A stretch of DNA of 18,723 nucleotides, from positions 1 through 18,723 of the forward strand of contig JBILKO010000042.1 of assembly GCA_044376615.1 (NCBI GenBank), in the 5' to 3' direction. The translations under genes were made by a program, and so were the position numbers. How positions within the stretch are numbered: the first letter of the stretch is position 1; every line of letters begins with the position of its first letter. The notes below the pieces were generated by a model. That model saw only the letters and a list, made by a program, of their open reading frames with translations, searched no databases and had not been told where the DNA came from. Source of the stretch: CAISGS01 sp044376615 (GTDB taxonomy: Bacteria; Pseudomonadota; Alphaproteobacteria; Caulobacterales; Caulobacteraceae). Positions 7,724-15,436 of this stretch are shown one piece after another.

Positions 7724-9526
7724 TCAGTGGGCAGCCGTTTTGGGGCGGGTCATGCGGTCAAGGATGATGGCCAAGAGGACAATGGCAAAGCCAGCCTCAA
7801 AGCCCATGCCGACCTGAACCGTGTTCAAGGCCCGGACCACGGGAACGCCAAGCCCGCCAGCCCCAACCAGGGCGGCAATGACCACCATGGACAGGCTCAG
7901 CATGATGCACTGGGTAATCCCGGCGACAATATTGGGCATGGCCGACGGCAGTTCGATCGACCAGAGCAGCTGAAACTTGGTTGCGCCAAACGCCTGGCCC
8001 GCCTCGATCAAGGGCCTGGGCGTTGAGGAAATGCCCAGATGCGTCAAGCGGACCGGGGCTGGCAGCGCAAAGATCACGGTCGAGATCAGGCCCGGCACGA
8101 CACCAAGGCCAAACAGGACTAGGGTCGGGATCAGATACACAAAGGTCGGCAAGGTCTGCATCAGATCCAGCACCGGATGCATGGCTTTGTAGAGCCAAGG
8201 CCTGTGCGCTGCGGCTATGCCCAGCGGTACGCCAATCGTGGTTGAAATCAGCGCGGCGAACAAGACCAGTGAAAGAGTCTCGAGCATGGCGTCCCAATAG
8301 CCCTGGTTCATAATCAGCAGCAGGGCAGCGGCGACAAAGATGCTGAGGCCAATTGAGCGCTGAAGCAGATAGGCCAACGCCACGACTGCCCCCAGCAAGA
8401 CAAGCGGCGGCACCTGTTTAAGCAGGCCGGTAAGGCCGTCTACGGCGGTGCGGATACCGAACGACAGGCCGTCAAAAAAGCCCTGACCGCCTGATTTCGA
8501 GGCCTCAACCAGGCGCGCCATTAGGTCGCCAATCGGCAATTTGTGGCCAGTGATCCAGGCCTGAAGTCCATGTACCGGCGTCGTGGCCTTGGCCGCGTCG
8601 ACGGGTTCGCCGTCATAGGTCTCAACACCCTCCAGCCAACGGGCGAGAATTTGCGGGTTCTTGTCCAGCCAGGCGCGGGCGGCAGCCTTGGGGTCTTGAT
8701 GCTGATCGAGAATAGCCCCCATCAACAGGCTCTCATCGGCCAGGGTGAATTCAAGATTTTTTAGCAAGCGCCCAACATTGGGGCAGTCTTTCGAATAACC
8801 CGCGCGGGTATTGGTATAGATGGTCGCGCCGCCAAAATTAGGCCCGAACGTGTCATCACCGCCGGTCAGATAGCGGATCTTGAACCGCGTATTCATGGGG
8901 TGCGGCTCCCACCCTAGAAACACAATTGCCTTCTTTTCGCGGGTAGCCCGTTCGAGCTCGGCCAACATGCCCTGCTCAGAGGACTCAATCAGTTTGAAGC
9001 CACCAAGACCCTTGGCATTTTTGGCAATCATGCTCAGAACCTGACGATTGCCGTCATTGCCGGGCTCAAGGCCATAGATCTTGTTATTCAGCTGGGCCGC
9101 AAACTTTGGGATATCGGCAAAATCCTGGAGCCCGGCATCATATAAATAGGCCGGCACGGCGAGGGTGTATTTTGCCCCGGTCAGATTGGCGCGCACCACC
9201 TCAACCGAGCCTTCCTTGACAAAGGCCTCGCGGTCTTGCGCCATGGACGGCATCCAATTGCCCAGGAAGACGTCAACATCCTTGTTCTTCATGGCCGCAT
9301 AGGTGACCGGAACCGACAGGACGGTGATTGTGGTCGTATAGCCAAGGTCTTCGAGAATGGTGCTGGTGACGGCGGTCGTCGCGGTCACGTCGGTCCAACC
9401 GATGTCGGAGAGGCGCACGGTTTGGCATTGGGGGCGGGCGGAATCGGCGGCCAGAACCATCTGACTGCTCAGGGCAAGCATGCCGAGCGCCATCGCGACC
9501 TTTTGCAAGATTTTCAATGGCCTCAT
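7724..9526 (-). CDS. choX-choW: Choline-binding protein fused to choline permease (ChoX-ChoW)
   Basis: A 600-residue fusion. Residues 1-27 form a signal peptide (SQMVLA, then AD). Residues ~35-315 are an OpuAC-type substrate-binding domain. Trp44 with Asp46, Trp91 (GNWMP), Tyr120 (KYTLAVP), Asn157 and Trp206 (GWEPHP) fit the aromatic box that holds the trimethylammonium group in Sinorhizobium ChoX, as I recall that structure. Residues ~375-595 are a multi-spanning ProW-like permease with the ATPase-docking EAA loop near 508-527 (EAGQAFGATKFQLLWSIELP). Binding protein and permease are usually separate; known fusions such as OpuABC place the binding domain last, whereas here it is first. I chose ATG 9526, with TGAGG about 9 bases upstream, over TTG 9541, which overlaps that ribosome site. 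It forms an operon with choV. Confidence 0.88.
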   Translation of the reverse strand: MRPLKILQKVAMALGMLALSSQMVLAADSARPQCQTVRLSDIGWTDVTATTAVTSTILEDLGYTTTITVLSVPVTYAAMKNKDVDVFLGNWMPSMAQDREAFVKEGSVEVVRANLTGAKYTLAVPAYLYDAGLQDFADIPKFAAQLNNKIYGLEPGNDGNRQVLSMIAKNAKGLGGFKLIESSEQGMLAELERATREKKAIVFLGWEPHPMNTRFKIRYLTGGDDTFGPNFGGATIYTNTRAGYSKDCPNVGRLLKNLEFTLADESLLMGAILDQHQDPKAAARAWLDKNPQILARWLEGVETYDGEPVDAAKATTPVHGLQAWITGHKLPIGDLMARLVEASKSGGQGFFDGLSFGIRTAVDGLTGLLKQVPPLVLLGAVVALAYLLQRSIGLSIFVAAALLLIMNQGYWDAMLETLSLVLFAALISTTIGVPLGIAAAHRPWLYKAMHPVLDLMQTLPTFVYLIPTLVLFGLGVVPGLISTVIFALPAPVRLTHLGISSTPRPLIEAGQAFGATKFQLLWSIELPSAMPNIVAGITQCIMLSLSMVVIAALVGAGGLGVPVVRALNTVQVGMGFEAGFAIVLLAIILDRMTRPKTAAH

Positions 9527-9545
9527 TTTGCTCAGCCTCAACAGA

Positions 9546-9561
9546 TTTAACGGTCGTTCAA
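9546..9561 (-). promoter_or_regulatory. Putative BetI operator upstream of choXW
   Basis: On the plus strand TTTAACGGTCGTTCAA matches 13 of 16 bases of the betIB operator at 343-358, with six of eight symmetric pairs. Its right half TCGTTCAA is the better half site. It ends 19 bases before the preferred choXW ATG, a placement like that of the betIB site. Two GTCTAGA direct repeats (9564-9570, 9597-9603) lie further upstream and may mark more regulatory sequence. Confidence 0.5.
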
Positions 9562-9644
9562 TGGTCTAGACTGAGGCAGGCGCAAGCGATCGGCAAGTCT
9601 AGAGTCTGATGGCCCAGAAAATTCCCAAGCCCGACGACCGATCC

Positions 9645-10292
9645 TTAGGCAAGACGTGCATCTTGCCGGTCAATCCAGGCGGCAACCAGTGTCAAACCAA
9701 GATAGACGGCCAAGGTAATCAGCCCCATGGCCACCACGCTGGCTGGGGGGAAGAACATGCCATAGACCTGAATGGACATCATGAGCGCAATCAATCCTGG
9801 TGCCCCCCAGGCCGCTAGGCCTTGCTGACCGCGACGATGGGCCCAGATCGCGCCTGCAATGGCGAGAAGCCCGATCTCGACAGCCTGTTCGGCAACCGGG
9901 AAATTCCACCAGGCTAGCCCAACCTTAGGCCCGCCAATCCACAATTCCAGATCAGGGCGATGGACGAGAAAATCTAAAAGCGAGTGGCAAAATACGGTCA
10001 GTCCAACCATGACGGCGGCGCGGCGCGGCAATTTCAGTGCCCATCCTGCCAAAAACGCCGCCGCGATGGACCAGATGATGGCTGCCGGCAGGCTGTGGGT
10101 CCAGGGCATATGATAGAGATTCATCACATTGCCCGGAAGGCTAGGGTCGATCGAAAACTTCTCTACACCCGCCAAGACCAGGCTGCTCCAGCCGATATCA
10201 AGCACCTGGGCGGCGGCAATATAGGTCCAGAGCGGCGCGCGAGGTTCGATGCCCTTGGCTGCAAGCGCAGCGGCATAATGTCCGATAAACAT
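9645..10292 (-). CDS. Small multi-spanning membrane protein, putative metal-dependent hydrolase type
   Basis: A 215-residue protein, mostly hydrophobic, with several predicted membrane segments. Conserved-looking polar residues lie at the segment ends: GHY with His5, LD near 31-32, HMPWTHSL (His61, His66), CHSLLDF (His103, Asp107) and HRPDL (His111, Asp114). This pattern resembles the family annotated as inner-membrane metal-dependent hydrolases, whose chemistry is mostly unproven, so the function is open. I chose ATG 10292, preceded by GGGGGGA about 5 bases upstream, over a longer reading from TTG 10361, which adds a polar stretch with no good ribosome site. It lies upstream of choXW on the same strand, but the 118-base gap holds a separate operator, so cotranscription is doubtful. 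It is divergent from glcB. Confidence 0.65.
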   Translation of the reverse strand: MFIGHYAAALAAKGIEPRAPLWTYIAAAQVLDIGWSSLVLAGVEKFSIDPSLPGNVMNLYHMPWTHSLPAAIIWSIAAAFLAGWALKLPRRAAVMVGLTVFCHSLLDFLVHRPDLELWIGGPKVGLAWWNFPVAEQAVEIGLLAIAGAIWAHRRGQQGLAAWGAPGLIALMMSIQVYGMFFPPASVVAMGLITLAVYLGLTLVAAWIDRQDARLA

Positions 10293-10427
10293 GGCATCCC
10301 CCCAAATCGTGCCCGGCAGGTCTGAGGCCTGCCTTGTTGCCCTGTCAAAAGTGTTTGCCAATCTAAGGCGATCGTCAAGCCAATCGAACGGCTGAATCAG
10401 GTGCTCAATTGTATGCGATCATAAGAC

Positions 10428-12611
10428 ATGGCATCAGACCATGACGCCGAAAGGACCTTAAGTGTGAGCAATTTGAACGGGCTATGGGTTGATCCGAACC
10501 TCAAGGCCTTTGTTGATCAAGAGGTCTTGTCGGGCTTGGCCGTAACGCCTGATCATTTCTGGTCCAGTTTCAAAGCGATATCGCGCGAGTTTACAACTCG
10601 AAATCGGGCGCATTTGGACCTTCGCGACGCCCTGCAGGCGCAGATTGACGAATTTGCCCATTCGCACCGGGGCCAGCCGATAAGCGCCGCCGACCATGAG
10701 GTGTTCCTGCGCCAGATTGGTTATCTGGCCCGGACGCCTGAGCCGTTCCAGATCAGCACGGATGGCGTCGATCCAGAGATTGCACTGATGGCCGGGCCGC
10801 AACTGGTCGTGCCACTGTCTAATGCGCGCTATGCCCTGAATGCGGCCAATGCCCGTTGGGGCAGCCTGTATGATGCCCTCTATGGCACTGATGCCTTGGC
10901 ACCACCCCTGGACCCTGGCCCTTATGATCCAACCCGAGGCGCTGAGGTGATCGCCTATGGTCGCAAGTTGCTTGATGAGATCGCGCCGCTAAGTCGTGGC
11001 TCGCATCTTGGGTCACGATCCTACACGGTCGATCAAGGTCAAATGGTCATCGGACTAGCCGATGGTTCAGTTGCAGGGCTACAAAACCCTGAGCAATTCC
11101 AGGGTTGGCGCGGCACTGCTCAATCGCCAATTGGCCTTTTGCTCAAGCATAATGGCTTGCACTGCGAAATCCGGATTGATCGAACCCATCCAATTGGCGC
11201 TTTGGATCCCGCTGGCGTTTGTGACATCGAGCTAGAGTCTGCGCTTACAGCAATTCAGGACTGTGAAGACTCGGTCGCTACCGTCGATGCCGAGGACAAG
11301 ATCGGCGTCTATCGCACCTGGCTGGGTCTTATGAAGGGTGACCTGACCGAGACCTTTAACAAGAACGGCAAGACCCTGACGCGGACGCTTAATCCTGACC
11401 GGCAGTATACGGCGGTAAGCGGCGCGCCTCTGACACTAAAAGGCAGGGCCGTCCTCTTGGTTAGAAATGTCGGTCATCACATGCTGAGCGACGCTGTTTT
11501 GATCGATGGCCAGCCCGTCTTTGAAACCGTGCTTGATGCGATGGTTACGGTGGCCAGCGCCACGCATGACCTAAAGGGCAGGGCGGCCAATAGCGCGACT
11601 GGGGCCATTTATGTCGTCAAGCCAAAGCTACATGGTCCCGACGAGGTCGCCCTGGCGGTCTGGCTGTTTGACCAGGTCGAGGCGGCCTTGGGTCTGGCTC
11701 TTAATACGGTTAAGCTCGGCATCATGGATGAAGAACGTCGCACCAGCGTCAATCTGGCCGCCTGTATTCATGTCGCGCGGGAGCGGGTGGTCTTCATCAA
11801 TACCGGCTTTTTGGACCGGACCGGCGATGAGATCCATACGGCGATGGAGTTAGGGCCTGTCCAGCGCAAGGCGGCGATCAAGACCCAGCCTTGGCTTGCC
11901 GCCTATGAGAAACGCAATGTTGAGACCGGGCTAGGGGCTGGGTTTCGTGGCCGTGCCCAGATTGGCAAGGGAATGTGGGCTGCGCCGGATCAGATGCAGG
12001 CCATGATACGCGACAAGATTGGCCATCCCCTGGCCGGGGCCAATACGGCCTGGGTGCCGTCACCGACGGCCGCGACTTTGCACGCGCTGCACTACCACAA
12101 GGTTGATGTGTCAGGCGTTCAGGACCGGCTCGAACAGGCCGAACCGACTGGCCTGACCAATCTATTGACCCCGCCGCTCGCGGCCTCGAATTTCGAGCCT
12201 GGCGAGGTTCAGGAGGAGTTGGACAATAACATCCAGGGTCTGCTTGGCTATGTGGTGCGCTGGATTGATCAAGGCATTGGCTGTTCCAAGGTGCCCGACA
12301 TTTATGATGTCGGCCTGATGGAGGATCGTGCCACCTTGCGGATCTCGAGCCAGCATGTCGCCAACTGGCTGCATCACGGCGTCTGCACCCAGGCCCAGGT
12401 TATCGAGACCTTTGAACGCATGGCCAAGATCGTTGATCAACAAAATGCGGCGGACCCAGGCTATCGCCCCATGACGCCAAATCTCGCTGAAAACCTAGCC
12501 TATCATGCTGGCCTAAAGCTGGTGTTTGAGGGGCGAAATCAGCCCAATGGCTATACGGAATTCATCCTGCATCGCTATCGCAAACTGGCTAAGGCCCAAT
12601 CCAATCAATAA
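10428..12611 (+). CDS. glcB: Malate synthase G
   Basis: A 727-residue enzyme, close to the ~720-740 of the G isoform, condensing glyoxylate with acetyl-CoA to malate in the cytoplasm. Expected active-site residues are in place: Arg346 (LLVRNVGHH), Mg2+ ligands Glu435 (GIMDEERRT) and Asp463 (GFLDRTGDE), and catalytic base Asp633 (LMEDRATLRIS). The family blocks GPQLVVPLSNARYALNAANA (123-142) and DCEDSVATVDAEDK (278-291) are also present. The ATG at 10428 has little ribosome-site support; GTG 10464 has AAGGA 8 bases ahead and would remove 12 residues, so the start is uncertain. No isocitrate lyase is nearby, and the next gene is glcG-like, suggesting service of glycolate or glycine-derived glyoxylate rather than a local glyoxylate shunt. 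Confidence 0.95.
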   Translation: MASDHDAERTLSVSNLNGLWVDPNLKAFVDQEVLSGLAVTPDHFWSSFKAISREFTTRNRAHLDLRDALQAQIDEFAHSHRGQPISAADHEVFLRQIGYLARTPEPFQISTDGVDPEIALMAGPQLVVPLSNARYALNAANARWGSLYDALYGTDALAPPLDPGPYDPTRGAEVIAYGRKLLDEIAPLSRGSHLGSRSYTVDQGQMVIGLADGSVAGLQNPEQFQGWRGTAQSPIGLLLKHNGLHCEIRIDRTHPIGALDPAGVCDIELESALTAIQDCEDSVATVDAEDKIGVYRTWLGLMKGDLTETFNKNGKTLTRTLNPDRQYTAVSGAPLTLKGRAVLLVRNVGHHMLSDAVLIDGQPVFETVLDAMVTVASATHDLKGRAANSATGAIYVVKPKLHGPDEVALAVWLFDQVEAALGLALNTVKLGIMDEERRTSVNLAACIHVARERVVFINTGFLDRTGDEIHTAMELGPVQRKAAIKTQPWLAAYEKRNVETGLGAGFRGRAQIGKGMWAAPDQMQAMIRDKIGHPLAGANTAWVPSPTAATLHALHYHKVDVSGVQDRLEQAEPTGLTNLLTPPLAASNFEPGEVQEELDNNIQGLLGYVVRWIDQGIGCSKVPDIYDVGLMEDRATLRISSQHVANWLHHGVCTQAQVIETFERMAKIVDQQNAADPGYRPMTPNLAENLAYHAGLKLVFEGRNQPNGYTEFILHRYRKLAKAQSNQ

Positions 12612-12641
12612 GCTCGTTCGACCATTGAAAGCGATTTGACC

Positions 12642-13073
12642 ATGTCAGACACCTTAGGCCTTGCGCTCGCAAACCGTATTATTGAGGCAGCCCTCGCCAA
12701 GGGTACGGAAATGGGCTTTCAGCCCTTAACAGTAGCCGTGCTCGATCCTGGCAGTCATCTGGTGGCCTTGGCACGGCAAGACGGGTCCTCTGTTTTGCGT
12801 CCACAGATTGCGATCGCCAAGGCGGCATCGGCCCTGGCGCTTGGGCTTTCCTCGCGCAGTATTGCGACCATGGCGGCTGAACGCCCCGGCTTTGTCGCCG
12901 CCTTGTCGGCCCTGGCACCGCAAGGGATGATCCCTGCTGCCGGCGGCTTAATGATCAAAGGCGCTACCGGCGCGGTCATCGGCGCCATTGGAATTACTGG
13001 CGATAATTCCGATAATGACGAGCTTTGTGCCCTGTATGGCCTAGCATCGGTTGGGCTATCGGCGGTAAACTAG
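12642..13073 (+). CDS. glcG: GlcG/HbpS-like protein (DUF336 family)
   Basis: A 143-residue protein of the PF03928 type, small soluble proteins of the GlcG and HbpS group. Some bind haem, and others are linked to glycolate use or to diol dehydratase reactivation. The visible family pattern is VAVLDPGSHLVALARQDG, then an Ala-rich helix with IAIAKAASALALG, then a Gly-rich segment AAGGLMIK and GAIGITG near the C-terminus. It follows glcB by 30 bases on the same strand, so the two are probably cotranscribed, as glcG and glcB are in the E. coli glc operon. ATG 12642 is used rather than TTG 12636; the ribosome site is weak in either case. The precise role is unknown. Confidence 0.75.
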   Translation: MSDTLGLALANRIIEAALAKGTEMGFQPLTVAVLDPGSHLVALARQDGSSVLRPQIAIAKAASALALGLSSRSIATMAAERPGFVAALSALAPQGMIPAAGGLMIKGATGAVIGAIGITGDNSDNDELCALYGLASVGLSAVN

Positions 13074-13085
13074 GCCAAGGCCTAG
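13070..13085. terminator. Palindrome between converging glcG and cytochrome genes
   Basis: CTAGGCCAAGGCCTAG has perfectly complementary arms and includes the glcG stop TAG. It could fold as a 6-bp stem with a 4-base loop on either strand. There is no T-run, so a terminator role is only suggested by the position 13 bases from the end of the convergent cytochrome gene. Confidence 0.35.
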
Positions 13086-13097
13086 AAGCGGTTGGCT

Positions 13098-13820
13098 TCA
13101 GTCGTCACCGGTCTCTCGCATATCTGTTTCGCCAGTCTCGCCGGACCCACTACGATGACAGCGAACACAGTTTTGCAGATTGGTAATGCCTTCTGCGCGA
13201 TGCAGGGCGATGATTTGCGCCGGTTGGTGCGCATGGCACCCATAACAGGTGCTGCGCATATAATCGCCGCCAATGTGGCAGGTCGTGCAGGCCGCCTCGT
13301 GATGGCCATCAAGCTTGAAATAGCGGTCATGATCAAAATTCGCAGGCTGCCAACCCGAAGGGCGGTGACACATGGCGCAGGGCAGGTTTTCGCCATTGTG
13401 CAGGCTGTCGCGCGGGGGCGTGTGGCAAGACTGGCAATTGGCCCGCCGGTCAGTCTTTATCAGGCTGTGGTCGAATTTCATTGATGCCACCTTAGTCACG
13501 GCAGGCTTAGGATGGTCGCTGTGGCATGCCATGCAATTGAGTTCGGTCAAGGCGCTGTGAAAGGCTGGCCGCTTGGGGTTATGTTTCAAGGAGACGGCCT
13601 TGGTCGTTACCAGGCCAATCTCGGCAACGCGGTGACAGCTGATGCATTTCAGCGCTGATGCGCCCTGAAACGGGGCGTGGCAGGCGAGGCAATTAGCCTT
13701 CAGGGCCGCATGTTGCGGGATTATCGGACCGGGGCTTAGCATTGGGCTTGGCCGCAGAAAGCACAGGGCAATAACGGCGCTTAGAGTTAAGCCGCCAACC
13801 AACCAACTCAGGCGGCTCAT
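13098..13820 (-). CDS. Membrane-anchored eight-haem cytochrome c (cytochrome c3-like)
   Basis: A 240-residue protein with an N-terminal hydrophobic segment (~5-22), an uncleaved anchor or signal, followed by eight CxxCH haem c sites at residues 44, 59, 96, 129, 148, 178, 192 and 218. Additional histidines (for example His37, 80, 88, 118, 164, 173-174, 207) could supply distal ligands. It would be matured by the Ccm system and act in the periplasm as an electron wire. The start ATG (13820-13818) overlaps the stop TGA of the upstream membrane cytochrome gene as ATGA, so the pair is translationally coupled. A longer frame upstream of this ATG reads into that neighbour and is rejected. Its partner and terminal acceptor or donor are unknown; the Glu/Asp-rich tail after the last haem is unusual. 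Confidence 0.85.
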   Translation of the reverse strand: MSRLSWLVGGLTLSAVIALCFLRPSPMLSPGPIIPQHAALKANCLACHAPFQGASALKCISCHRVAEIGLVTTKAVSLKHNPKRPAFHSALTELNCMACHSDHPKPAVTKVASMKFDHSLIKTDRRANCQSCHTPPRDSLHNGENLPCAMCHRPSGWQPANFDHDRYFKLDGHHEAACTTCHIGGDYMRSTCYGCHAHQPAQIIALHRAEGITNLQNCVRCHRSGSGETGETDMRETGDD

Positions 13821-14398
13821 TTCCAGCCCCAGAATACAAAGATCGCTATGATGTGAGCGGTTGCGAGCACGGCAAACACGGCTGCGATTGGCAGGTGTAT
13901 GGTCCGCCACTTGCGCACCAGCCTGGCGCCCAAACTGTCCCAATGAAGCTGGTGTTCAATCAAGCTGTCGGATACAGCCTGAGCGTGCAGTTGTGCCTTA
14001 GCATCTTTGAGCCAAAAATGGGCGCGCTGAACCAGGTATTTGCCAGTTAGGCCGCTAGCGATATTGACCATCATGGCCGCCACTGCGAGCCAGGCCAGTA
14101 CGGCATTGAAATGAATTCCCGCATGAACCAGGATCAAGGTCGATCCGATCCAGGCCAACCATTCATGTAGGCGCATCAGAAGGACTGGATCGCCAAACCT
14201 GATCAGACCGCGCTTGCGTAGCGAATGTCCAAAAGAGGCGAGGACTAGGATCACACCGGGTATGCCAAGATACCGGCCAATCCAGGCAAGGTTCAGGACG
14301 TGTAGGCCTAGATCGATGGCAAGGGTCGCGGCTGCCAATACGGCCAGACGCAAATAGAATGGCAAGATCTCGCTAAGGATCAGCCCAATCTTGCCCAT
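13817..14398 (-). CDS. Four- to five-helix membrane protein, probable b-type cytochrome partner
   Basis: A 193-residue integral membrane protein with hydrophobic stretches near residues 8-32, 44-58, 78-93, 99-116 and 168-190. Histidines placed in or at the ends of helices (His33, His58, His78 in MRLHEW, His92 and His96 in LVHAGIHF, His168 in RTIHLP, His182 in ATAHII) suggest two b haems, as in cytochrome b561 or ferric-reductase-like proteins. It is the first gene of a two-gene unit with the eight-haem cytochrome (four-base overlap), so it probably passes electrons between the quinone pool and the periplasmic haem chain; the direction is not known. ATG 14398 has GGGGCAGGA just upstream. It is divergent from the rhodopsin gene across a 231-base regulatory region. 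The family assignment is by pattern only. Confidence 0.65.
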   Translation of the reverse strand: MGKIGLILSEILPFYLRLAVLAAATLAIDLGLHVLNLAWIGRYLGIPGVILVLASFGHSLRKRGLIRFGDPVLLMRLHEWLAWIGSTLILVHAGIHFNAVLAWLAVAAMMVNIASGLTGKYLVQRAHFWLKDAKAQLHAQAVSDSLIEHQLHWDSLGARLVRKWRTIHLPIAAVFAVLATAHIIAIFVFWGWK

Positions 14399-14412
14399 AG
14401 TCCTGCCCCAAA

Positions 14413-14426
14413 TTGACCCATGTCAA
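14413..14426. promoter_or_regulatory. FNR/DNR-type palindrome in the cytochrome-rhodopsin divergent region
   Basis: TTGACCCATGTCAA is a perfect TTGAC-N4-GTCAA inverted repeat, the spacing and half site used by FNR/DNR/CRP-family regulators. Its centre is 14419.5. A possible -10 box TAGACT (14450-14455) would put the rhodopsin-side start near 14461-14462, about 42 bases downstream, which is the class II activator position. Towards the cytochrome genes the site lies only 14 bases from the ATG, which would fit repression better than activation. Confidence 0.55.
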
Positions 14427-14562
14427 TCCGCGACAGGGTAGCCTTGCGCTAGACTGGTGTAGCCGGGCCGGGCAGTCCATGCCATGGATCAATCTTGGGT
14501 CTGCACCCAGGCCAACCCATCTGTACAAAAGCGTCGATCACCAAGTCTTTTGTTTGGAGCAC

Positions 14563-14591
14563 TTGACAACAAGAGAGGCCGAAATAACTCT
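14563..14591 (+). promoter_or_regulatory. Possible second rhodopsin promoter
   Basis: A perfect -35 hexamer TTGACA (14563-14568) is followed 16-17 bases later by a poor -10 candidate (TAACTC/AACTCT). The leader from about 14520 to the start codon is clearly richer in A and T than the flanking genes. A constitutive start here would give a short leader of roughly 30 bases. Confidence 0.3.
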
Positions 14592-14629
14592 TAGCAGTCT
14601 TAACGACAAAAAATAAAAGGGAGGCATTA

Positions 14630-15415
14630 ATGTTTGGATTTAAGTTTAAGTGGCTTTCGCTAGGTGCGGCGCTGTCATTTTTACCGGCGCTTGCGCAAGC
14701 GGCCACTCAAAACCTGCGACCTGATGACTATGTCGGGATCTCATTTTGGTTGATTTCTATGGCGCTTGTCGCATCGACCGCGTTCTTTTTTCTTGAAACA
14801 CAACGGGTTGCGGGAAAATGGAAAACGTCTCTAACGGTCTCGGGACTGGTGACCTTGGTCGCAGCGGTCCACTATTTCTACATGCGCGACGTCTGGGTTG
14901 CGACTGGCGCAACGCCAACGGTTTATCGTTATATCGATTGGCTGATCACCGTTCCATTGCTCATGGTCGAGTTCTATTTGATCCTCGCCGCGATCACTAA
15001 GGTTCCAGCTGGCGTTTTCTGGCGCCTGATCATCGGTACGTTTGTCATGCTCATTGGCGGCTACGCGGGTGAAGCGGGTTACTTCCACGTATGGCCCGCC
15101 TTTATTGTCGGGATGCTCGGATGGGCTTACATCCTGTATGAGGTGTTTTTGGGGCAGGCGAGCAAGATCAATGCTTCTGAGTCGCCCCCTTCAGTTCAAT
15201 CTGCCTTTAAGTTGATGCGCTTAATCGTGACCTTCGGATGGGCGATCTATCCGATAGGCTATTATGTGGGTTATCTGATGGGTCAAGATCCATCGACAAG
15301 CTCCGGGGCCCTCAACGTGATCTATAATCTCGCTGACGTTCTGAACAAGATTGCCTTTGGCGTCATCATCTGGACGGTTGCGACCTCGGAAACAGATCGC
15401 GATTCTGCGAAATAG
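14630..15415 (+). CDS. Proteorhodopsin, green-absorbing type, light-driven proton pump
   Basis: A 261-residue microbial rhodopsin with a cleavable-looking signal peptide (to about AQA, residue 24) and seven membrane helices. The pump motif is D-T-E: Asp103 (Schiff-base counterion, proteorhodopsin D97), Thr107 and Glu114 (proton donor, E108). His81 matches the counterion-stabilising H75, Arg100 matches R94, and Lys240 in NLADVLNK binds retinal (K231). The spectral-tuning residue is Leu111 (L105), which predicts green absorption. At the position where carotenoid-antenna rhodopsins have Gly, this protein has Phe158 (WPAFIVG), so the carotenoid-binding fenestration is probably closed. AGGGAGG (14618-14624) is a strong ribosome site. 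No retinal or carotenoid synthesis gene is in the window. The close resemblance to marine green proteorhodopsin would fit horizontal transfer, but I have not tested that. Confidence 0.96.
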   Translation: MFGFKFKWLSLGAALSFLPALAQAATQNLRPDDYVGISFWLISMALVASTAFFFLETQRVAGKWKTSLTVSGLVTLVAAVHYFYMRDVWVATGATPTVYRYIDWLITVPLLMVEFYLILAAITKVPAGVFWRLIIGTFVMLIGGYAGEAGYFHVWPAFIVGMLGWAYILYEVFLGQASKINASESPPSVQSAFKLMRLIVTFGWAIYPIGYYVGYLMGQDPSTSSGALNVIYNLADVLNKIAFGVIIWTVATSETDRDSAK

Positions 15416-15436
15416 GTCTCTGAGGATAAGGGGATT

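Noticed and set aside
13821..13943. N-terminal extension of the eight-haem cytochrome by 41 residues
   Set aside because: The extension overlaps the membrane cytochrome gene and has no signal-like features. The ATG at 13820 gives a proper hydrophobic N-terminus and a classic ATGA overlap.
14630..15415. Xanthorhodopsin-like carotenoid antenna
   Set aside because: Phe158 occupies the position where antenna-binding rhodopsins have Gly.
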